Shown here one piece after another: positions 54,348-61,028 of a stretch of 61,028 nt of DNA. Source of the stretch: Pseudomonadota bacterium (GTDB lineage Bacteria > Pseudomonadota > Gammaproteobacteria > Arenicellales > UBA868); assembly GCA_018672825.1 (NCBI GenBank), contig JABHUE010000059.1:1-61028 (forward strand), given 5' to 3'. Positions within the stretch are counted from its first letter, which is position 1. Each line of letters begins with the position of its first letter. The position numbers and the translations under genes are program-made. A model generated the notes under the pieces. That model made no database searches, was not told the DNA's origin, and saw only the letters and a list, made by a program, of their open reading frames with translations.

Positions 54348-55478
54348 ATGCAGAAGTCCCACATTTTTCACCCCAGACCGGTCGCGTATGAAGACTTAAT
54401 CGGCCACAATATTCTTATTCATATCCCACGAACCGCCGGCACTTTCTTTAATAATTGTCTTCGCGCAAACGGCCTAGCCGTTGTCGATCATATTCAGCGA
54501 TTTATTGATTCATCGGAAAGCATTAAACACACCCCAACCAGACGTCAATTATCGAACCGGTCGACATGGATTTCCGGTCATGTCCGTTACGACACGCTCA
54601 CCCGCATCTTCCCTCCTGAAAAAGATACGAGATATTTTGTCCTGCTTCGCAATCCGATCAATCAACTCATTTCACAAATCAACTGGCAAGCGGAGACATT
54701 ATGTGGCTCCTACTTATCCCTAGCGCGAATGCCCCTTTACCAATTTCGTATTCTCATGCACGTCTGCCTTGAGGCGTTAAATCGCCCGCAGAATGTTCCC
54801 AATGTATTAAATCGGTACTTTGGGTCATTCCTGAATAATCAATGCCGATCCCTCTCCCTTATGAATAGTGGGCGATTACGTACCGACGACTTTAATTTGT
54901 TTTCCGCCCGATGCTACGCACGCTTGCTCGAATTGGACGGATTCAGTGTTGAATCCGGTCTTGATCCTTTTATCAAAGCCGTTATATCAGAGAATCGGGG
55001 GAATAATCACACCCAAATTATTCCACCCCGCTCTGCCCAAAACCGTTCTCATCCTGTCTTGGATAATGGCCTTGTATCGTCTGAAGAATTTCGACTCAAG
55101 ATTTTTAATCTTCAACTTGCTGACTATATTCTTTATCAAAATGCACTTGGAATTTTGAACGGGGAGCAAAGTCCGAGGCGCTGGCAAAACTTCAATGAAC
55201 TCAAGCATGACTGCGAGGGATTAGCCGTTGGTCAAAAGTCACCGGAGGTTGTCCGTAATGAAAAATTTGTTCTGAAAACCCAATCAAGAACCGAAAAATT
55301 ATTCTTTACCGCAAGGGTCATGCGATCGGTCGCCAAAAGACTTGTTGCCCTTCAAAAATTTTCATTGTTTCAGCAAGTATTCAGGTGGTGCAAAAGGCTC
55401 CCTACCAGTTGCCGCTCCTTACCTTTGAAAGCCGTCAGTCTTACTGTACTGAATCGCTGGAACGGGCGAAAATGCTAA
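54348..55478 (+). CDS. Sulfotransferase family protein
   Basis: 376 residues, no signal peptide. PAPS-binding 5'-phosphosulfate loop IPRTAGTFFNN (residues 26-36) and 3'-phosphate motif FVLLRNPINQLIS (97-109) with Arg101 and Ser109. 'WISGHVRYD' (His79) matches the GHxxY-type motif of heparan 2-O/6-O sulfotransferase-like enzymes. Transfers sulfate to a hydroxyl, probably on a carbohydrate. The gene and the next 1.7 kb look more AT-rich than their surroundings, suggesting transfer from elsewhere. No glycosyltransferase is adjacent. The C-terminal 110 residues are basic and unassigned. Confidence 0.82.
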   Translation: MQKSHIFHPRPVAYEDLIGHNILIHIPRTAGTFFNNCLRANGLAVVDHIQRFIDSSESIKHTPTRRQLSNRSTWISGHVRYDTLTRIFPPEKDTRYFVLLRNPINQLISQINWQAETLCGSYLSLARMPLYQFRILMHVCLEALNRPQNVPNVLNRYFGSFLNNQCRSLSLMNSGRLRTDDFNLFSARCYARLLELDGFSVESGLDPFIKAVISENRGNNHTQIIPPRSAQNRSHPVLDNGLVSSEEFRLKIFNLQLADYILYQNALGILNGEQSPRRWQNFNELKHDCEGLAVGQKSPEVVRNEKFVLKTQSRTEKLFFTARVMRSVAKRLVALQKFSLFQQVFRWCKRLPTSCRSLPLKAVSLTVLNRWNGRKC

Positions 55479-55637
55479 ACGACCGCAACCCTGTGAAACT
55501 AATCGTTATCGAAAGCAAGTTGGTTCAGGCGATGACAGCAACAGTGAATCGCTACTGGGGTCCAATAAAGATAACCGGAACATCTTCCATTAAATTCGAA
55601 TTCGAACCTTGAAAAATTTTTGAATTCACCACATCCA

Positions 55638-55952
55638 TCAATCACTAATCTCAATTCTCTGGCGTTCACTATTGTCGCAAATCCAAATTGATTTTTGATT
55701 GATTTCATCCCAACCGCCGTAATGTGCGTCCTTTTCCCCATTTGGACATGTCTGGTTAAACCACTCCTCCAAATCCAAATCCATTTCACACGCCGCACAC
55801 TCGGGCACCAAACCCCTGCAACAGGCTCTTGGGGTCTCGCAGTTACAGGATTTAGATCCAACACAACCCGACATCAGTATCGAAAAAAATACCACACTCC
55901 CAGTCAATAACCGCAAAATTCTTTTCCTAATTGATTGTGATTGGATAGACAT
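55638..55952 (-). CDS. Small cysteine-rich putative lipoprotein
   Basis: 104 residues. Basic N-terminus, hydrophobic core and a lipobox-like LMSGC with Cys30 as lipidation site, then eight more cysteines (36, 38, 44, 45, 52, 55, 69, 92) and several aromatic residues. No family recognised. The Cys pattern (CxC, CC, CxxC) could bind metal or form disulfides at the periplasmic face of a membrane. RBS is weak. Reads as a real gene because of the clear signal and lipobox, but it could be a fortuitous frame. Confidence 0.65.
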   Translation of the reverse strand: MSIQSQSIRKRILRLLTGSVVFFSILMSGCVGSKSCNCETPRACCRGLVPECAACEMDLDLEEWFNQTCPNGEKDAHYGGWDEINQKSIWICDNSERQRIEISD

Positions 55953-55975
55953 AGTCAGTCTTGGTCTCTAGGTAT

Positions 55976-56203
55976 TTAATGAGACTTCTTCAGCGCTGCC
56001 CGCGTTTTAGTACCCACATGGTGAATCGACGTAATCGCAATACTATCCAACTTCACCGAGGCATCAAGATCCTTTACTCTCTTTTCGGCCTCTTCTTTAC
56101 TGTCTGCATCAATCACGAGTTCCACTACCTGCTCAAATTTCTGACCTTCACGAGAGGTCAAAGTGAGAAAAAGTTTTGCCTTGTAGGTTTTAATGCCAAT
56201 CAT
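55976..56203 (-). CDS. Small hypothetical protein, 75 aa
   Basis: Starts with MIGIKTYKAKLFLTLTSREG and shows alternating strands and a charged helix ('DADSKEEAEKRVKDLD'), a compact alpha/beta fold without cysteines or signal. A GAGG lies 6 nt before the ATG, within an inverted repeat (TTAAAC..GTTTAA) that could hide it. On the same strand as, and 44 nt downstream of, the glycosylase gene. No family recognised. Confidence 0.65.
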   Translation of the reverse strand: MIGIKTYKAKLFLTLTSREGQKFEQVVELVIDADSKEEAEKRVKDLDASVKLDSIAITSIHHVGTKTRAALKKSH

Positions 56204-56247
56204 CTTAAACCTCAGTTTAATTTTACGAGGGCAATCTTAACGTGTCA

Positions 56248-56982
56248 TCATGCGCTCAGTCTCTTGACCTTCGAAAAATGCCCAATAAGGTCTTTCAAGT
56301 TCGCATGAGCATTTAAACCACTCGGATGCGGCATTACATAAACAGTAGTTAATCCGATTGATTCCGGCTGAATTCCGGCTTTCGCTTTAGGGTTGCTAAC
56401 AATTCGCCACCCTGAAAGACCGACGAAGCAAACCACCTTGGGCTTCAGCCACTCAATCAAGCTTGTTACTCGACCAAACCCACTACGGAACTCTGATGCA
56501 TCAACCTCCTCAGCCCGTCGGGTCGTCCGGCGTACGAGATCGGTAAACCCTACCCCGTGATGGACAAGTGCGTGATGAATATCCCGATCCATTGAGATCA
56601 GACCTGCCCTATGGGCCGCGGGCCAAAATCGATTACCAGGTCTTCCATAAGGCATCCGACTCGCCGATGAGTACGGGCTCGGGTTAAGTCCCACCATCAA
56701 CGTCTGCATTTTTGGACCGACACTATCTGGCAAGCTTTCAATTTTTGTGACTTTCAAAAAAGCAATTTGGGATCGAAAAAAACAAGGTTTATCTAGCGTA
56801 AATCCAGCCCCTACCGCAATTTCCGCTGCACGCCGAGCATTCCAGTGCCTTGAGGGCCTCGGCGCCAGTTTCAAAAAGCGGCTGGAATTGATTGGCACCT
56901 TATGGTGGAGGTTAGCAAGCTCTGCTGGGAGTTCCCAAACCGCCCTTCTAAGACCCAACTCTATTTTGCCCGACGTTTTCAT
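56248..56982 (-). CDS. Mug/TDG-type uracil (mismatch) DNA glycosylase
   Basis: 244 residues. UDG-fold core from about residue 93: motif A 'MVGLNPSPYSSASRMPYG' (Asn100, like Asn18 of E. coli Mug), 'GNRFWPAAHRAGL' (the NRFW typical of Mug, 117-120) and motif B 'VMPHPSGLNAH' with His219 where Mug has Asn (NPSGLSR). It removes uracil or thymine from mismatches, or ethenocytosine. Residues 1-90 are an N-terminal extension absent from E. coli Mug, rich in basic residues; an alternative start at Met92 would give a Mug-sized protein. Confidence 0.85.
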   Translation of the reverse strand: MKTSGKIELGLRRAVWELPAELANLHHKVPINSSRFLKLAPRPSRHWNARRAAEIAVGAGFTLDKPCFFRSQIAFLKVTKIESLPDSVGPKMQTLMVGLNPSPYSSASRMPYGRPGNRFWPAAHRAGLISMDRDIHHALVHHGVGFTDLVRRTTRRAEEVDASEFRSGFGRVTSLIEWLKPKVVCFVGLSGWRIVSNPKAKAGIQPESIGLTTVYVMPHPSGLNAHANLKDLIGHFSKVKRLSA

Positions 56983-57050
56983 TATTGGCCCTTCGGCTTC
57001 ATATCTTCAAAAAGTTAGGTGATGCAACGCCCAAAAAAATATTTTTTAAG

Positions 57051-57056
57051 TATAAT
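57051..57056 (+). promoter_or_regulatory. Probable -10 element for cytochrome c5 gene
   Basis: Consensus TATAAT 66 nt upstream of the cytochrome start, preceded by an A/T-rich tract; no good -35 at the normal spacing. RBS GGAGGA at 57108-57113, 8 nt before the ATG. Confidence 0.5.
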
Positions 57057-57121
57057 TCGACCCTCAAGTTTTAATAAAAGTTCCAACCATCTAGGCAATT
57101 GGCGTACGGAGGACCTCTTGC

Positions 57122-57625
57122 ATGTCAACCACCATGAGCGAACAGCAGTTCCTGAAAAAATCTATAATTTTCCTTATTTTCGGTGTCATCTTGACCCTCT
57201 TTCTTGTCATGATGGGCTTTGTGAACGCAGGCACAATCGGACAGCGGGTTTTGGATGAGCGAAATGCTCTAGTCGAAAGCGATGCCTCAACGCTTCTGCA
57301 GCCCGTTGGACAGATAAATGTAGGTGCAATTGCCACACAGCCTGTCGAATCTATCGAAGTTGCAGCAGCCAACATTAATGGCGGTCAGGTTTACCAGAAT
57401 GCGTGCATGGCCTGTCACGCAGCCGGGATCGCTGGCGCGCCCAAAACCGGTGACATTGGCGCATGGGCGAACCGTATCGCTCAGGGTAGCGAAACACTTT
57501 ATACACACGCGATTGGCGGTTTTCAGGGTAATGCGGGGGTTATGCCTGCAAAAGGCGGGAACGCAGGCCTCTCCGATGATGAAGTGAAAGCTGCGGTTGA
57601 TCACATGGTCGCACAATCTCAATAG
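57122..57625 (+). CDS. Membrane-anchored cytochrome c5-like protein
   Basis: 167 residues. N-terminal uncleaved helix (about 15-38, 'IFLIFGVILTLFLVMMGFV') anchors it to the inner membrane. One haem site CMACH (residues 95-99, context YQNACMACHAAGIAGAP) and a Met axial ligand in 'NAGVMPAKGGNAGLSDDEV'. The cytochrome c5 family carries electrons in the periplasm to terminal oxidases. Good RBS and -10 upstream; a strong terminator at 57643-57672 follows. Confidence 0.92.
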   Translation: MSTTMSEQQFLKKSIIFLIFGVILTLFLVMMGFVNAGTIGQRVLDERNALVESDASTLLQPVGQINVGAIATQPVESIEVAAANINGGQVYQNACMACHAAGIAGAPKTGDIGAWANRIAQGSETLYTHAIGGFQGNAGVMPAKGGNAGLSDDEVKAAVDHMVAQSQ

Positions 57626-57642
57626 CCAATTCAGGCATTTAT

Positions 57643-57672
57643 AAAAAGGGCCGGTCTTTACCGGCCCTTTTT
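57643..57672. terminator. Bidirectional terminator between cytochrome c5 and trpD
   Basis: AAAAAGGGCCGGT (57643-57655), loop CTTT, ACCGGCCCTTTTT (57660-57672): a perfect 13-bp stem with A- and T-tracts on both sides, 17 nt after the cytochrome stop. Both strands give a hairpin followed by T-rich sequence, so it should stop transcription of the convergent trpD too. Confidence 0.9.
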
Positions 57673-57733
57673 ATCTTGACACTTTAGTCTTCCGCCTATT
57701 AGATCAAACGAACTGCCGCACCATAAAACAACA

Positions 57734-58762
57734 TTAATTAGTCTCAGAAAAGCGCTGGGTAAACTCCACAAGCGCTTCAAGCTTTTCCAGGCCCGTGCCA
57801 ACAGACAGAATTTCTTGCGCCCGGACAACACCTGCTTCCAGAGAATCAACGAGATCAGCTGAATAAATAGTAGCGCCCGCATTAAGAGCGACCATATCAC
57901 TCGCGGGCCCCGCTTCGCCTCCGAGCACGGCACGTATGAGGTCCAGACTCTCATTAGCGCTGTTCACAACTAAAGATGATAGCGGCTGGCGCTGAATTCC
58001 AAACTGCTCCGGTGATATGCGATAGTCGGTGATGACGTCGTTCTTGAGCTCAGAAACCGAAGTCTCCTCCGCGAGGCTTATCTCATCCAAGCCATCATCT
58101 GAGCAAACGACCAACGTATGCACGCTCCCAAGCTTCGCAAAAGCCTCGGCCATTGGACGCACCCAGGATTGATCAAATACTCCCACCAACTGCCATCTCG
58201 CACCGGCAGGATTCGTTAAAGGCCCGAGCAAATTAAATATAGTCCGCACGCCAATTTCCCGCCGTGGCCCAACCGCATGGCGGGTCGCACCATGATGAGT
58301 CGGTGCGAACATAAAACCGACTCCAACAGCGTCTATCGTTTCCGCCACCTGGTCAGGACTAAGCGCAATATTCACGCCCGCGGCCTCAAGAAAATCAGCG
58401 CTCCCAGATTTACCTGTTGCAGCTCTGTTGCCGTGCTTGGCTATCACTGCACCCGCGGCACAGGCCACAAAAGACGCTGCGGTCGACACGTTAAAAATGC
58501 TGGCACCGTCTCCACCGGTCCCTACCGAATCAGAGACCTGAGTCGACTTCAGAGATACAGTAGCAGCGAAATCACGCATCACAATTGCCGCACCGGTTAA
58601 CTCTTCCACAGTCTCCCCTTTCATCTGCAGTGCGGTCAATACAGATCCAATTTGAGCTGGCGTCGCATCACCCTTCATAATGATCCGCATGACGTCACCA
58701 ATCTCTTCGGTTGAGAGATTGAATCCTTGGGTTACTTTTCGAATGGATTCTTGAATATTCAT
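57734..58762 (-). CDS. trpD: Anthranilate phosphoribosyltransferase
   Basis: 342 residues. Transfers phosphoribose from PRPP to anthranilate in tryptophan synthesis. PRPP loop 'SVGTGGDGASIFNVST' and 'KHGNRAATGKSGSADFLEAAG', plus 'GPLTNPAGARWQLVGV'. No trpC lies downstream and no trpG/trpE upstream within the window, so it is separated from the rest of the trp genes. About 60 nt from the terminator and 32 nt after the quinone-oxidoreductase stop. Confidence 0.96.
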   Translation of the reverse strand: MNIQESIRKVTQGFNLSTEEIGDVMRIIMKGDATPAQIGSVLTALQMKGETVEELTGAAIVMRDFAATVSLKSTQVSDSVGTGGDGASIFNVSTAASFVACAAGAVIAKHGNRAATGKSGSADFLEAAGVNIALSPDQVAETIDAVGVGFMFAPTHHGATRHAVGPRREIGVRTIFNLLGPLTNPAGARWQLVGVFDQSWVRPMAEAFAKLGSVHTLVVCSDDGLDEISLAEETSVSELKNDVITDYRISPEQFGIQRQPLSSLVVNSANESLDLIRAVLGGEAGPASDMVALNAGATIYSADLVDSLEAGVVRAQEILSVGTGLEKLEALVEFTQRFSETN

Positions 58763-58794
58763 GGATCAGGCAATTGAACCTAAATGGCAGGCAT

Positions 58795-59772
58795 TTAGGG
58801 TATGAGTATAGTGGCCCCCGTTGTCCGGCGCCCCTCGAGATCTTCATGAGCTTGGCGAGCATCAGCCAACGGATATTCCTGATTTATATCAGGCGTCACT
58901 GCGCCATTGATCAGTACATCAAAAAGTTCAGATGAACAGCTCACGAGATCTTCCCGGGTATCGGTGTAATGAAATAAAGTAGGCCGGGTAAGATATATCG
59001 ACCCTTTGGCCGACAGAGCAGCTGGATCAAAACTGGGCACTTTCCCAGAGCTCTGGCCAAACAGGACAAGCGTGCCCCGTTTCTTTAAGCAATCCATACT
59101 TTTATCAAACGTATCTTTCCCGACTGAGTCATAAACAGCATCAACACCTTTTCCATCGGTAATATCATTGACGCGCTCAACAAAATCCTCATCGTTGTAT
59201 CGAACGGTGTGAGTGCATCCATGGGATTTAGCAAGTTGGGCTTTTTCTTCAGATCCTACCGTGCCAATAATATTGACACCCAGGTGCTTGGCCCACTGAC
59301 ACACAATCAATCCAACACCGCCAGCTGCCGCATGAAAGAGAATGGTATCGCCCGATTTCAACTGGACGGTACTCCGAAGCAAATACTGAGCCGTCATCCC
59401 CTTTAACATCATCGCGGCTGCTACTCGGTCATCTACCTCGTCGGGTAATCGCACAACCCGCTCAGCCGGAATGACTCGAGCCTGCGCATAGGCGCCCAAG
59501 GGCTGCGCTGCATAACCCACGCGATCCCCAAGTGATAATCCGGTGACACCCTCACCCAACGACTCAACGATTCCGGCGCCCTCTAAACCCGGAATAAAAG
59601 GTAGTTGGGGCGCAGGATAGACCCCGGTTCTAAAATAAACATCAATAAAATTTAATCCGATCGCGGTTTGTCGAAGCAAGACCTCTCCAGGTTTAGGCTG
59701 AGGAATTTCCTGATTTTCATACTGAAGAACATCAGCGCCTCCAGTTTGATGAATACGTATTACATGATCCAT
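58795..59772 (-). CDS. qor: NADPH:quinone oxidoreductase, QOR type (zeta-crystallin-like)
   Basis: 325 residues. MDR superfamily without structural or catalytic zinc. NADPH-binding 'FHAAAGGVGLIVCQWAKHLG' (in family AAAGGVG) and 'FGQSSGKVPSFDPAAL', with the substrate-binding 'GLNFIDVYFRTGVYP' at the start. Reduces quinones by one electron or enones. Possibly co-transcribed with trpD; 136 nt separate it from the decarboxylase stop, where I see no clear site. Confidence 0.92.
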   Translation of the reverse strand: MDHVIRIHQTGGADVLQYENQEIPQPKPGEVLLRQTAIGLNFIDVYFRTGVYPAPQLPFIPGLEGAGIVESLGEGVTGLSLGDRVGYAAQPLGAYAQARVIPAERVVRLPDEVDDRVAAAMMLKGMTAQYLLRSTVQLKSGDTILFHAAAGGVGLIVCQWAKHLGVNIIGTVGSEEKAQLAKSHGCTHTVRYNDEDFVERVNDITDGKGVDAVYDSVGKDTFDKSMDCLKKRGTLVLFGQSSGKVPSFDPAALSAKGSIYLTRPTLFHYTDTREDLVSCSSELFDVLINGAVTPDINQEYPLADARQAHEDLEGRRTTGATILIP

Positions 59773-59908
59773 AAAAATTACCGGTAAAAAATAAATGAAC
59801 TCACAAATGCTGTCCCAACGGTCAAATTACTTGCCGTTCATTACCAAGGGTCGCTTAATCGATAACATTCTTCATAACTTAATCTGGCGCATCTGCATTA
59901 GCAACCAT

Positions 59909-61028
59909 CTAGTCATCAAAATTATTTTCGACCGTTACAAATGTGTCCGCAAAAAATCCGTTGAAATGAGTACGGCACGCAGCGCCATAAGCACCAATCC
60001 GATCAAATTCAATCCAATCACCTTCCCGAATATCTTCGGGAAGACTAATGGTTCTCGGGAAAATATCAAGGGAGTCACAAGTCGGCCCATAGATTGTGAA
60101 TTCTTTTTGCTGCCCAGAAAATCTCCGAGTCGCGACCATCCGGACTGGCAAATGCAGTTTGTATTTCTCTTCAATGAAGCTGCCGTACATGCCATCGTTT
60201 AGATACACGGCGTCGTTTTTGCGAAGATGCACTTGCGTGATTAATGATTCTGCATCGACGCAAAGCGCTCTGCCTGGCTCACAGAGCACTCGGCAATCTT
60301 CCGGCAGAGACAGCTTTTGAAGCCCGTAACGAATGCTTTCGAAGTATTGCTCCATTACCTGACCTTGCGAGTTTGTATATTCACCTGGGAAGCCGCCGCC
60401 GACATCAACACAAACCGGACTTTCACCCGCTTGGCGTATCACCTGATCAACTAACTCAAGGCCCTGAACAAACCCATCTCCATCCAGACACTGGGATCCA
60501 ACATGAAATGCGACGCCATATCGAAACCCCTGCTGAATCGCTTTTTGCACCAGTACAATCGCGTCTTCGACTGTCGCGCCAAACTTGCTGGAAAGCTCAT
60601 AAACGGCGCCCGTATCGTGGATAGCGAGACGAACCACGATTACCACACCATCCCTGTCTGTTACGGTTTCCGAGATTTTCTCCAGTTCTGAGACGTGATC
60701 GACAACAAAATGACGCACGCCGTATTGCTGATAGGACTGATGAATTGCTTCCCGACTTTTTACCGGATGCATGAAATAGCTTGTAGCGTCCGCAAGGCGA
60801 TTGGCGACAAGCGATACTTCGGCCAACGACGCCGTATCAAAATGACGAATTCCCGCATCATATAGGGTGTCAAGTATGTGCACTTCAGGGTTACACTTCA
60901 CCGCATAAAGTACGTCGCCCGGAAATCCTTCCAGGAACTGCCTTGCAATCGCACGAATCTTATGCGGGCGGACACAAAAAACCGGATAACTAGGCTGCAA
61001 AACTGAAACGACCTCTTCAGGGGATCGA
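59909..61028 (-). CDS. PLP-dependent ornithine/diaminopimelate-type decarboxylase, 5'-truncated by window edge
   Basis: Fold-type III decarboxylase. Reading continues past a TTG at 61000 to the edge without a stop (…RSPEEVVSVLQPSYPVFCVR), so the true start lies outside the window and the visible part is about 372 codons. PLP Lys in 'VLYAVKCNPEVH' (35 residues after the TTG), 'FHVGSQ', 'VDVGGGFPGEYT', 'CEPGRALC' and the C-terminal catalytic Cys in 'IYGPTCDSLD' that marks ornithine/lysine-ornithine decarboxylases rather than DapF-linked LysA. Makes putrescine or cadaverine, which could feed the PuuA/PuuB-like enzymes (inference). Confidence 0.9.
   Translation of the reverse strand, partial: RSPEEVVSVLQPSYPVFCVRPHKIRAIARQFLEGFPGDVLYAVKCNPEVHILDTLYDAGIRHFDTASLAEVSLVANRLADATSYFMHPVKSREAIHQSYQQYGVRHFVVDHVSELEKISETVTDRDGVVIVVRLAIHDTGAVYELSSKFGATVEDAIVLVQKAIQQGFRYGVAFHVGSQCLDGDGFVQGLELVDQVIRQAGESPVCVDVGGGFPGEYTNSQGQVMEQYFESIRYGLQKLSLPEDCRVLCEPGRALCVDAESLITQVHLRKNDAVYLNDGMYGSFIEEKYKLHLPVRMVATRRFSGQQKEFTIYGPTCDSLDIFPRTISLPEDIREGDWIEFDRIGAYGAACRTHFNGFFADTFVTVENNFDD

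Noticed and set aside
55385-55612. Plus-strand open frame of 75 codons running past the end of the sulfotransferase gene
   Set aside because: It overlaps the sulfotransferase end by 94 nt, has no RBS and no recognisable fold; the extra 134 nt are AT-rich and permissive.
60998-61000. TTG at 61000 as the start of the decarboxylase
   Set aside because: The reading frame continues in family-like sequence to the window edge, so the real start is outside.

Overview
The window looks like ordinary chromosome from a marine, heterotrophic gammaproteobacterium. This is inferred from gene content and order, not from a marker-gene placement. The main evidence is the ffh / rpsP-rimM-trmD-rplS order, the ybbA-ybbP cassette divergent from a tesA-type esterase, xerD, a YbbN/CnoX-like thioredoxin, YpjD, cytochrome c5, a YdiJ-type dehydrogenase and a Mug-type glycosylase. 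These sit among many catabolic and transport genes of the kind seen in ocean oligotrophs (sarcosine oxidase, MttB family, TctCBA, several EamA transporters, a DddP-like M24 protein). Coding density is very high: no gene-free stretch reaches 300 bases. I saw no rRNA, tRNA, CRISPR array, insertion sequence or prophage.

Layout. 1-5413 is a tight minus-strand operon read from high to low coordinates: DddP-like M24 protein, divergent M19 dipeptidase homologue, 575-residue protein of unknown family, DUF3726-like protein, MFS transporter (cut by the window edge). 5556-7697 is a secreted subtilase with a barrel-like C-terminus. 7726-11498 holds ybbP, ybbA and the divergent esterase. 11529-16790 carries an MttB-family methyltransferase, an M20 amidohydrolase, two EamA transporters and a TlpA-like thioredoxin. 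16935-24122 is mainly housekeeping: thioredoxin-TPR protein, xerD, a TPR-like protein, rplS, trmD, rimM, rpsP and ffh, followed by ypjD on the other strand.

25099-31820 groups a PuuB-like oxidase, an enolase-superfamily enzyme, an ion-transporter-like membrane protein, a PuuA-like ligase and an MFS transporter. 32023-37130 is soxBDAG, meeting a second amine oxidase (37127-38446) head-on. 38501-39727 is a secreted DUF4329-like protein. 39846-45696 contains an EamA transporter, Sfp-type PPTase, cysteine synthase, small ABM protein, acyl-CoA ligase, pentapeptide protein and a fluoroacetate-dehalogenase-like hydrolase. 45865-52993 (minus) is a probable operon of YdiJ-like dehydrogenase, TauE/SafE exporter and TctC-TctB-TctA, divergent from a serine/alanine-glyoxylate aminotransferase. 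54348-56203 is a patch of accessory genes (sulfotransferase, Cys-rich lipoprotein, 75-residue protein). The end carries the glycosylase, cytochrome c5, trpD, a quinone oxidoreductase and an ornithine-decarboxylase-type enzyme cut by the right edge.

Theme. Much of the window could serve uptake and oxidation of small methylated or aminated compounds: MttB, sarcosine oxidase, two DAO-type oxidases, a glutamine-synthetase-like ligase, glyoxylate transamination and many small-molecule transporters. The most interesting unexplained unit is the five-gene cluster at the left edge. It joins a protein that keeps the DMSP-lyase (DddP) residues to an M19 homologue that has lost half its metal site and to two proteins of unknown function.
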